Source: Anaerolineae bacterium
Lineage (GTDB): Bacteria; Chloroflexota; Anaerolineae; B4-G1; SLSP01
Assembly (NCBI GenBank): GCA_003562365.1
Contig: PWVB01000452.1
Coordinates: 1 to 34,708, forward strand
Direction: 5' to 3'
DNA length: 34,708 bases
Of the stretch, positions 7,724 through 14,454 are shown one piece after another (position 1 is the stretch's first letter; each line of letters starts with the position of its first letter). Position numbers and translations under genes: made by a program. The notes beneath the pieces were generated by a model. That model ran no database searches, was not told the origin of the DNA, and saw only the letters and a list, made by a program, of their open reading frames with translations.

Positions 7724-8224
7724 TCAGACCCCGGATCGCTGCAATCGCCTCCGATAGCGGGCGACATGACGCTCGATGTCGACACGGTAGCATCTCAGAT
7801 AGGCGTCCACGAGAGCTGCACGATCCCCCTTATCGGCATCGCCGGAAAGCTCGCCCGTCTCGGCGAGGTGATCCAGAAAGCGGCACAGGGTCTCCTCCAG
7901 GGCAATGGGGACGCCGGCGCCGCGTACGGTGACGGCGTAGCGGCGATCACCTAGGCTCTCAATTTCCGGCCTGCCACACCAGAGTTGGTAGGGAGTGCCA
8001 TAGGCCGAGAAGGTGGTTGGGCGAGCGTTAACCAGGCCTCTCAGTGCCTTACGCACCCCCTTTTGGCCTCCGAAGCCCTGCAGCACCAGGTCCAGTACGT
8101 AGCCGTGTTGACCAAAGCCGCCAGCCACGTCACGCGCCTCAAAGCACTCAATGGTGAAATCGCCGAGCGTCTCGCCTGCAACCGGAAATTCCATCATAGC
8201 GGACCACTTCTTGGCAAAGGGCAT
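7724..8224 (-). CDS. Hypothetical protein, 166 aa
   Basis: I do not recognise this protein. The longest frame runs 98 codons further upstream. I place the start at ATG 8224, with AAGGAG 8 bases before it, since the upstream part is low-complexity shadow sequence containing promoter elements. The product MPFAKKWSAMMEFPVAGETL... is soluble and mixed alpha/beta. It has a Gly-rich turn GGFGQHGYVLDLVLQGFGGQ at residues ~33-52 and a basic C-terminal helix (YRVDIERHVARYRRRLQRSG). The middle holds LWCGRPEIESLGDRRYAVTVRG, suggesting beta strands. No catalytic motif is evident. It is divergent from the small membrane-protein gene at 8504 and faces a promoter with an inverted repeat. Confidence 0.75.
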   Translation of the reverse strand: MPFAKKWSAMMEFPVAGETLGDFTIECFEARDVAGGFGQHGYVLDLVLQGFGGQKGVRKALRGLVNARPTTFSAYGTPYQLWCGRPEIESLGDRRYAVTVRGAGVPIALEETLCRFLDHLAETGELSGDADKGDRAALVDAYLRCYRVDIERHVARYRRRLQRSGV

Positions 8225-8297
8225 TCTGGTCTCCTTAAGCGCTATAGAGACGAGGAACCGGGGACATCCCAGCTTTGCGGGCCTCGATCGTGGCGCC

Positions 8298-8349
8298 ATT
8301 CTACCATGCATCTGCGACCAGTCGCAAGTCTGTCGGCCTATGCTAGAAT
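8298..8349. promoter_or_regulatory. Divergent promoters around an inverted repeat
   Basis: On the minus strand, TTGCGA (8327-8322) and TAGAAT (8303-8298) with an 18-base spacer form a promoter for the 166-aa protein. On the plus strand, TGCTAGAAT (8341-8349) is an extended -10 that could drive the gene at 8504. Between the two -10 boxes lies the inverted repeat TGCGAC-CA-GTCGCA (8313-8326), overlapping the minus-strand -35. This is a good position for a regulator that controls both genes. Confidence 0.5.
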
Positions 8350-8503
8350 TGCACTGTGCTGGACAGATGTGGCGCCGCATCACGGATTGACGACCCGGCA
8401 AGGGCTCTGTCACCGGGCGTGCACCACCGCGATCCGGCCTGCTCGATTGCGGCTGGAGGGGCTGCCATACGCCATAGCTAATCACACTTAAGAAAGGATA
8501 ACT

Positions 8504-8806
8504 ATGACCTCTGACCAAGTAGAAGCCTACCTCGACGTGTTAGCCACTCGGAGCAGGGGCGCCAAACGTGACACGATCATCGCCGGGACGCTCTTGGTCT
8601 TAGCCGTAGTCACGGTCATCGTCTTCGGGGCCCTCCATGCCCGGACGCCGGCGAGTCTGGGCCTCTTCTTTCTGGGAGCGATGATCGTCGCCTTCCTGAT
8701 CTCATTCGTAAAGGCCTGGATGGAGCTGCAGATCACCCGTTCGTCCATCGACCTGCTCAAAACCCTTCGGCGCAGCGCTGAGGCCAACACCCGCTCCCTG
8801 CGTTAG
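8504..8806 (+). CDS. Small two-helix membrane protein, hypothetical
   Basis: The 100-aa product has a short basic N-terminal cytoplasmic stretch (residues 1-24). Two membrane helices follow, at about 25-47 (IIAGTLLVLAVVTVIVFGAL) and 52-72 (LGLFFLGAMIVAFLISFVKA), and then a charged amphipathic tail WMELQITRSSIDLLKTLRRSAEANTRSLR. AAAGGA lies 7 bases before the ATG. It ends three bases before the start of the SLC13 permease gene, so the two are probably translationally coupled. It might be an accessory subunit of that transporter. I do not recognise a family. Confidence 0.75.
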   Translation: MTSDQVEAYLDVLATRSRGAKRDTIIAGTLLVLAVVTVIVFGALHARTPASLGLFFLGAMIVAFLISFVKAWMELQITRSSIDLLKTLRRSAEANTRSLR

Positions 8807-8809
8807 TCT

Positions 8810-10600
8810 ATGACTACCGAGACCTTCGTCGTCCTAACCGTCTTCCTCGCCACCGCGGCCCTACTGGCCCTTGACCTATTCCGTATGGATATTGTGGCTA
8901 TGCTCTGCATGCTGGCACTTGCCTGGACGGGCGTTCTGTCTCCACAAGCCGCGCTGTCGGGCTTCTCCAGTAACGCCGTGATCGCGATGCTGGCCGTGAT
9001 GGTGTTGGGACGTGGAATTGCCAAAGCAGGTATAATGGATCGCTTTGCCCAGCTGGTATTGCGCATTGCCGGTGATCGCCAACCGCGCCTCATCGCTCTC
9101 ATTTCGATAGCGGTAGGACTGATGTCAGGCATCATCCAGAACGTTGGTGCCGCGGCGCTTTTTCTGCCTGCTATGCTGACCATCGCACGGCGCCGGCAGT
9201 TGCCCGCCGCCCAGCTCATTATGCCGATCGGTTTCGCCGCAATCCTTGGCGGCACGTTAACAATGGTCGGATCAGGCCCACTGATCTTGACCAACGACTT
9301 GCTGGCCAACGCCGGATTAGCACCATATGGGCTCTTCGCCGTCACGCCGGTAGGTCTGCTCCTGCTTGCTGCCGGTATTGGGTTCTTCGCGCTGCTCGGC
9401 CGCCACCTGCTGCCCCACCCGGCGCCTGAAACGAACTGCAGGTCGCCCCAGGAGGCGGTGATCGAGACCTGGCAGCTGCCCTTTTCCATCTGGCACTACA
9501 GGATTCCTCGCGACAGCTCCCTGGTCGGCAAGACACCGGAGGAGACGGGAATTTGGGATGCCTGCACCCTCAATATTGTGGGGATGACCCACGACGGGGC
9601 GATGGAATACGCCCCTTGGCGAAAGACGCGATTTGGGGCTGAGCAGGATCTGGCCATCTTGGGTGAGGAGGAGGACGTCCAGGCTTTTGCCGCCCAGTAC
9701 GAATTACGCCCCGTGGCGGAGCCCGGTAGCTTCGCGGCGCTGGACGACCCCAGCAGCGCAGGCTTTGCTGAGGTCGTGATCCCTCCGCGGTCGAGCATGG
9801 TGGGACAGACCCTACGCCAGTTCGCGCTGCGCCGCCGTTACGCCGTCGAGCCCGTGATACTCTACCATAAGGGCGAGCGAGTAGACCGTGACTTCTCTGA
9901 CCTCCCCATCGCCGCTGGCGATATCTTCATCGTCTACGGCGTTTGGGACAACATCCACGATCTTAAGGCCAGCGAGGACTTCGTGCTTTTGACCGACATT
10001 CACGTGGAGCGGCAGGATCGTTCCAGGGCCGGGCCAGCAGCCCTCTGTTTCGGCCTGGCCATCGGCCTGGCGCTGGCAGGCTTTCAGATCTCGACCGCCT
10101 TCTTATCCGGTGCCGTCGCAATGGTGCTGGTCGGCGGATTGTCCATTGAGGAAGCCTACGAGGCCATCGACTGGAAGGTGGTCTTCTTCTTAGCCGGGCT
10201 TATTCCCCTGGGGCTGGCGATGCAGCAGACTGGGACCGCAGCGATGCTGGCCGAGGGCGTGATGCATGTGGTCGCCGGACATCATCCGCTGTTCCTGCTG
10301 CTGGCGGTGGCAGCGCTCTCCACAAGCTTCTCACTCTTGATGTCCAATGTCGCCGCCACCGTCATCCTGGCTCCGCTCGTAATGAGTATGGCTCAAATCG
10401 GCGGGCTCAACCCTCGGCCCCTGGCACTGCTAGTGGCCGTCTGCGCCGCCAACTCTTTTATCCTACCTACTCATCAAGTAAACGCGCTGCTTAGGACGCC
10501 GGGCGGTTACCGGACCGTCGATTATCTCAAATCCGGCGGAGGTATGACCCTGCTGTTTGTAGCACTCGTCGTCACAGTGTTCTACGCTTTCTATCTCTGA
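8810..10600 (+). CDS. SLC13-type permease with two TrkA-C (RCK_C) domains
   Basis: The 596-aa protein has the layout of bacterial SLC13 (DASS) sulfur or anion transporters. The first helix bundle (residues 1-200) includes the re-entrant GIIQNVGAAALFLPAML. Two cytoplasmic TrkA-C ligand domains follow at about 222-300 (IPRDSSLVGKTPEET...) and 316-395 (VIPPRSSMVGQTLRQFALR). The second helix bundle has LLMSNVAATVILAPL, the second SN(T/V) hairpin. Proteins of this layout import sulfate, thiosulfate-like anions or dicarboxylates using Na+. The neighbours (persulfide dioxygenase, YeeE/YedE) favour a sulfur oxyanion, which is inference. It starts with ATG 8810, three bases after the previous stop, with no strong ribosome site, so coupled translation is likely. 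Confidence 0.88.
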   Translation: MTTETFVVLTVFLATAALLALDLFRMDIVAMLCMLALAWTGVLSPQAALSGFSSNAVIAMLAVMVLGRGIAKAGIMDRFAQLVLRIAGDRQPRLIALISIAVGLMSGIIQNVGAAALFLPAMLTIARRRQLPAAQLIMPIGFAAILGGTLTMVGSGPLILTNDLLANAGLAPYGLFAVTPVGLLLLAAGIGFFALLGRHLLPHPAPETNCRSPQEAVIETWQLPFSIWHYRIPRDSSLVGKTPEETGIWDACTLNIVGMTHDGAMEYAPWRKTRFGAEQDLAILGEEEDVQAFAAQYELRPVAEPGSFAALDDPSSAGFAEVVIPPRSSMVGQTLRQFALRRRYAVEPVILYHKGERVDRDFSDLPIAAGDIFIVYGVWDNIHDLKASEDFVLLTDIHVERQDRSRAGPAALCFGLAIGLALAGFQISTAFLSGAVAMVLVGGLSIEEAYEAIDWKVVFFLAGLIPLGLAMQQTGTAAMLAEGVMHVVAGHHPLFLLLAVAALSTSFSLLMSNVAATVILAPLVMSMAQIGGLNPRPLALLVAVCAANSFILPTHQVNALLRTPGGYRTVDYLKSGGGMTLLFVALVVTVFYAFYL

Positions 10601-10645
10601 AGATTCGGGTATTCTGTGCATAACTCCGTGTGAAAGGACAGTACG

Positions 10646-12079
10646 ATGTTACTAAAACACTTCTTCGTAGAGAAGATCGCCCATAGCTCCTATATTCTGG
10701 CGGGTAAGGAGACCTGTGCGGTGATCGATCCCCAGCGCGATGTCGACTGCTATATCCAGGCCGCACGCGATATGGGGGTGGAGATCACCCATATCCTGGA
10801 GACCCATCTCCATGCTGACTTCATCTCAGGACACCTGGATCTGGCGCAGAAGACCGGTGCTGAGATCTATGCACCCAAATCGGCCGACTGTGTCTTTGAC
10901 CACGTTGCCCTGGTCGAGGGGGACACCGTTGAGATCGAGGACATGCGCCTGCAGGTCCTGGAGACGCCTGGGCATACGCCTGAGCACCTCTGTTACGTCA
11001 CCATCGATCTAGCTCGTGGTGAGACACCGATCGGCGTCTTCGTGGGCGACGTGCTCTTCGTAGGCGACGTCGGTCGGCCCGACCTCTTCCCCAACCGGGC
11101 CGAGGAGCTTGCCGACAGACTCTATCATAGCTTGCACGACAAGGTCCTCCAACTGCCGGACCACTGTGAGGTCTATCCGGCCCACGGCGCCGGCTCGCTC
11201 TGCGGGCGCGCGATGGCAGCCAAGTACCAGACGACCATCGGCTACGAACGACGTTACAATCCGGCGCTCCAGATCCACGATAAGCCCGACTTCATCCGCT
11301 CCCTTACCTCCCATATGCCGCCGGCCCCCGATCACTTCAGCCGCTGCAGCGACATCAACCGCCGGGGTCCTGCCCTGATCGCCGACCTGCCAATCCTGGA
11401 GGAGCTACGCGTGCCGCAGTTTGCAGAACGACTAGATGATCCGGAGGTCATCGCCCTCGACATCCGTGGCTATGCCGCTTTCGCTGGGCTGCACATCCCG
11501 GGTGCCTGGCACATCGACCTGGCGGGCAACTTCCCCACCTTTGCCGGTTGGGTATTGCCCACCGACAAGGACATCCTGGTCGTCGCCAGGGACTATCGCG
11601 ACGCTGTGGACGCCAACCTCTGGGCGCGCCGTGTGGGTCTGGACCGGGTTGTGGGTTATCTAAACGGTGGCATGACCACCTGGGCAGCCACCGGGCAGGA
11701 GATTGGCGACATTCACCTTGTTTCCACTGAGAACCTGCACGACAAGGTAACCGGGACCGACAACTTTGTCCTGGTGGACGTCCGCGCCCCCGGAGAGTTC
11801 GAGGACAGCCATATCGAGGGCGCGCTAAATATTCCGGCGCCTGAGCTGCGCACACGTTTCAAGGAATTGCACCCTGAGAAAGCGACCTACCTGATCTGCA
11901 GTTCGGGGAACCGCTCGAGCTTGGCGGCAAGCATCCTTAAGCAACGCGGATTCGCCGAGGTACACAGTGTCGCCGGAGGCATGACTGGCTACAGCGCCGC
12001 CGGATACGCAAAACGGTGTGCTGTTTGTGAGAATCCCCATGGCTCGCGCTACTTCTCAAACTATCTCACTGTTTCCTAG
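10646..12079 (+). CDS. CstB-like persulfide dioxygenase with two rhodanese domains
   Basis: The 477-aa protein has three domains. Residues 1-~215 are a metallo-beta-lactamase fold with THLHADFISGH (H54, H56), TPGHTPEH (H110), GDVLFVGDVGRPDL (D135) and YPAHGAGS (H180). These match the mononuclear Fe site of ETHE1-type persulfide dioxygenases. Residues ~255-345 form a rhodanese domain whose active-site loop reads VVARDYRDA, so the Cys is missing. Residues ~365-460 form a second rhodanese with catalytic Cys418 in ICSSGNRSS. This order (dioxygenase, pseudo-rhodanese, active rhodanese) is that of staphylococcal CstB, which oxidises low-molecular-weight persulfides and yields thiosulfate. AAAGGAC precedes the ATG. 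It sits between the SLC13 permease and the YeeE/YedE pair. Confidence 0.92.
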   Translation: MLLKHFFVEKIAHSSYILAGKETCAVIDPQRDVDCYIQAARDMGVEITHILETHLHADFISGHLDLAQKTGAEIYAPKSADCVFDHVALVEGDTVEIEDMRLQVLETPGHTPEHLCYVTIDLARGETPIGVFVGDVLFVGDVGRPDLFPNRAEELADRLYHSLHDKVLQLPDHCEVYPAHGAGSLCGRAMAAKYQTTIGYERRYNPALQIHDKPDFIRSLTSHMPPAPDHFSRCSDINRRGPALIADLPILEELRVPQFAERLDDPEVIALDIRGYAAFAGLHIPGAWHIDLAGNFPTFAGWVLPTDKDILVVARDYRDAVDANLWARRVGLDRVVGYLNGGMTTWAATGQEIGDIHLVSTENLHDKVTGTDNFVLVDVRAPGEFEDSHIEGALNIPAPELRTRFKELHPEKATYLICSSGNRSSLAASILKQRGFAEVHSVAGGMTGYSAAGYAKRCAVCENPHGSRYFSNYLTVS

Positions 12080-12102
12080 GTTGACGGGAGGACAATAAGA
12101 TC

Positions 12103-12630
12103 ATGGCTTGGCTAACAGCGACGCGCTGGTCGCCCTATGCTGTGGGCATCGGCATTGGCATCCTGAGCTGGTTCACCTGGTTGATCTCCAGCAAGCCCCT
12201 CGGCTGCTCTACCTCTTTCGCGCGAACCGCCGGGATGATCGAGAAAGCCCTGCGGGGCCAATCTGCTGCACAGAGGCTCTACTATCAGGAGGTGCAGCCT
12301 AAGGTGGACTGGCAGTGGATGCTGGTCTTAGGGATGATCATCGGCGCCTTTTTCGCCGCCTTGCTCTCAGGTGACTTCGAACTGGTGTGGGTTCCCTCGC
12401 GATGGGCGACGGCCTTTGGCAGTGCCGTTGGGGTGCGGCTCATCGTCGCCCTGATCGGCGGCGTGCTCCTGGGCTTCGGCGCCCGTTGGGCTGGCGGCTG
12501 CACCAGCGGTCACGGTATCAGCGGGACGATGCAGCTCGCGGTCTCGAGTTGGATCTCCGCCATCTGCTTCTTCATCGGCGGCATCGTTGCAGCTCACCTG
12601 CTATACGGGCTGCTGGCATTAGGGGGCTGA
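12103..12630 (+). CDS. YeeE/YedE family sulfur-compound transporter, first half
   Basis: The 175-aa protein has about five membrane helices. It carries the family cysteines: C35 in KPLGCSTSFARTAGM and C133 in the GGCTSGHGISG motif. YeeE/YedE proteins (TsuA, PmpA/PmpB) import thiosulfate or other sulfane sulfur by relay between conserved Cys residues in the pore. Full-length members have two such repeats. Here they are split over two genes four bases apart, like PmpA/PmpB. GGGAGG lies about 11 bases before the ATG, a rather long spacing. It follows the CstB-like gene by 23 bases and is surely in the same operon. Confidence 0.92.
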   Translation: MAWLTATRWSPYAVGIGIGILSWFTWLISSKPLGCSTSFARTAGMIEKALRGQSAAQRLYYQEVQPKVDWQWMLVLGMIIGAFFAALLSGDFELVWVPSRWATAFGSAVGVRLIVALIGGVLLGFGARWAGGCTSGHGISGTMQLAVSSWISAICFFIGGIVAAHLLYGLLALGG

Positions 12631-12634
12631 CAAG

Positions 12635-13177
12635 ATGCGCAATCGGACCACACAGTTGCTCCAGGGCCTCGGTTTCGGCATCCTTTTCGGATTCCTGCTC
12701 CAGAAGGGCGGCGTGACCAACTACAATGTGATCATCGCCCAGCTACTACTGGAAGACTTCACCGTCCTCAAAATCATGCTGACCGCGGTGGTGGTTGGCG
12801 GCTTAGGGCTGCACGTCTTCCAAGCCCTGGGCTGGATCACGCTCAACCCTAAGCCCGGCTCCTGGGGTCGAAACGCCGTCGGCGGGCTTATCTTTGGTGT
12901 GGGGTTTGGATTGCTTGGCTACTGTCCCGGCACCATTGCTGGCGCCATCGGCAACGGCTACTTGGATGCCGCCATTGGCGGCCTGGTAGGCATTCTCATC
13001 GGCGCCGCGCTGCTAGCCGCCTATTATCCGGGTCTGAAACGCGGGATCTTCCTACAGGGCAACTTCGGCCCACAGACGCTGGCGCAGCTTCTGAAGGTCA
13101 GCCCTTGGGCGGTGCTTATCCCTCTCTCCACTTTGATCCTGCTACTGCTCTACATCCTAGAGCGAGCTGGGCTTTGA
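12635..13177 (+). CDS. YeeE/YedE family sulfur-compound transporter, second half
   Basis: This 180-aa protein of the same family has the N-terminal GFLLQKGGVTNYNVIIAQLLLEDF typical of the second half. It also has LLGYCPGTIAGAIGNG, whose C97 matches the conserved YCPGT pore cysteine. Five to six membrane helices are predicted. It begins four bases after the first half, so the two are co-translated and likely form one transporter. The C-terminal extra helix (PWAVLIPLSTLILLLLYILERAGL) is common in PmpB-like proteins. Together with the persulfide dioxygenase it suggests uptake of sulfane sulfur or thiosulfate and its oxidation. Confidence 0.92.
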   Translation: MRNRTTQLLQGLGFGILFGFLLQKGGVTNYNVIIAQLLLEDFTVLKIMLTAVVVGGLGLHVFQALGWITLNPKPGSWGRNAVGGLIFGVGFGLLGYCPGTIAGAIGNGYLDAAIGGLVGILIGAALLAAYYPGLKRGIFLQGNFGPQTLAQLLKVSPWAVLIPLSTLILLLLYILERAGL

Positions 13178-13350
13178 GTAGCCTTCTCTGCGCCCCGAGG
13201 TGCAAAATCTGGGTTTTGGTGTATGATGGGGCCACGCTGGGACTGGGAAACGCAACAGGCTGGACTCACAGAGCAGACGAAATAGCGGGCCAGTGAACAA
13301 ATCCCAACCCCACCGCAGTTCAGAGGATTAACCACAACGGAGGTTGAACA

Positions 13351-13506
13351 ATGGAGTTCGAAGGATACTGTGTGAAGTGCCGTGAAAAGCGAGAGATCAC
13401 CGAGGGTGAAGTCAAAGAAACCGCCAACGGCCGCCGGATGGCGCAGGGCACCTGCCCCAATTGCGGCACCAAGGTGACACGCTTCCTGCCAAAAGCGGAC
13501 AAGTAA
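13351..13506 (+). CDS. DUF5679 small zinc-ribbon protein, 51 aa
   Basis: This short gene encodes MEFEGYCVKCREKREITEG... ending in ...TCPNCGTKVTRFLPKADK. Two CxxC pairs (YCVKCR and CPNCGT) about 30 residues apart form a zinc ribbon. The central NGRRMAQGTCPNCGTK matches the DUF5679 pattern. GGAGGTTG lies 6 bases before the ATG, a near-ideal ribosome site. The role is unknown. Related proteins often sit beside ribosomal or topoisomerase genes, which gives no clue here. It lies 170 bases after the sulfur operon and ahead of a clear terminator, so it may have its own promoter in the gap, though I could not define one. Confidence 0.85.
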   Translation: MEFEGYCVKCREKREITEGEVKETANGRRMAQGTCPNCGTKVTRFLPKADK

Positions 13507-13536
13507 GGCGCAGTTTAGCTGCTGAACAGACTGGCT

Positions 13537-13574
13537 ATCCCGATCGTTCTCGGCAGGCCGAGGGCGGTCGGGAT
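13537..13574 (+). terminator. Long stem-loop terminator after the DUF5679 gene
   Basis: ATCCCGATCG pairs with CGGTCGGGAT with one G-T pair. An inner CTCGG/CCGAG stem closes a CAGG loop. CTTTG follows, so the U-tract is short. The position, 30 bases after the stop, supports a transcription terminator. Confidence 0.7.
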
Positions 13575-13671
13575 CTTTGAACCACCTCAAGTAACCAAGC
13601 CACAGCAGCCTTTACTGGATATTGTGGTATCCTTACGTATCGCCTGCGAAGAGGAGGTACAGTAAGGGTCT

Positions 13672-14397
13672 ATGTTTGGGCTTGCCAACACAGAACAGCG
13701 CTACCACCGTCAGCTATCCGTCCTGGCTTCGCTCATCTTCGCCACCGCGTTCTGCACCGGCTTGCTCGCTATGCGGATGGCTTACACTCGCGGCTACATG
13801 TACATCGGCCTGGCCTGGAACCTCTTCCTGGCGTGGCTGCCGGTGCTGAGCTCCTTCGCCGGGTACAACCTCTATCGTGGTCGACTGCGCCTCAGCACAT
13901 TTCTCGTGCTGGTTTCCGCTTTCATCTGGCTGCTCTTCTTCCCCAATGCACCCTACCTCGTCACCGACATCATACACCTGCACCGGTCCAATGCGCCCAT
14001 CTGGTATGACCTGATCCTGCTGGTCGCCTTTGCCTGGACCGGCACCTTCTTAGGCCTGGTCTCCCTCTATCTGATGCAGTCGGTCGTCAACCGGATGATC
14101 GGCCCTCTCGCCAGCTGGATCTTCGCGTTGGGCACTCTGGCTGCTGGCAGCTTCGGCATCTATCTGGGCAGGTTCCTCCGCTGGAACAGCTGGGACATCT
14201 TCACGAATCCCTCGCTGATCCTCGCCGACGTTCTAGAGCGGCTGCGCCATCCGATGGACCATCTGCAGACCTTCGTCTTCTCGGCCGTCTTCTACCTCTT
14301 CTTGGTCGCGGCCTACTGGATGCTGGTGGCTATGGTGAATCTTGGGCAGGAGACCGAGCCGCCTGATCACCTGCCAGAGCCGGAAGCCTTGGCTTAG
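13672..14397 (+). CDS. DUF1361 membrane protein
   Basis: The 241-aa protein has about seven membrane helices. It shows the family's marks: YIGLAWNLFLAWLPVL, then FIWLLFFPNAPYLVTDIIHLHR, PIWYDLILLVAFAWTGTFLGLVSLYLMQ, and GRFLRWNSWDIF near the C-terminus. Its function is unknown. It is a widespread single-copy membrane protein in Gram-positive bacteria and Chloroflexota. AAGGG lies directly before the ATG, and a stronger GGAGGT sits about 13 bases upstream. It stands alone between the terminator at 13574 and the convergent heavy-metal ATPase gene. Confidence 0.9.
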   Translation: MFGLANTEQRYHRQLSVLASLIFATAFCTGLLAMRMAYTRGYMYIGLAWNLFLAWLPVLSSFAGYNLYRGRLRLSTFLVLVSAFIWLLFFPNAPYLVTDIIHLHRSNAPIWYDLILLVAFAWTGTFLGLVSLYLMQSVVNRMIGPLASWIFALGTLAAGSFGIYLGRFLRWNSWDIFTNPSLILADVLERLRHPMDHLQTFVFSAVFYLFLVAAYWMLVAMVNLGQETEPPDHLPEPEALA

Positions 14398-14454
14398 CTG
14401 ACCCTCCGACACATCGATAAGCCAAGCGGTCGTCTCGCAAGTCGGCGCTCGCCA

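Noticed and set aside
8225-8518. Upstream extension of the 166-aa protein to 264 aa
   Set aside because: It crosses the divergent promoter region, and a clear ribosome site marks ATG 8224.
11448-11855. Minus-strand 135-aa frame inside the CstB-like gene
   Set aside because: Arg/Pro-rich shadow of the coding strand. The sense strand has complete domain motifs.
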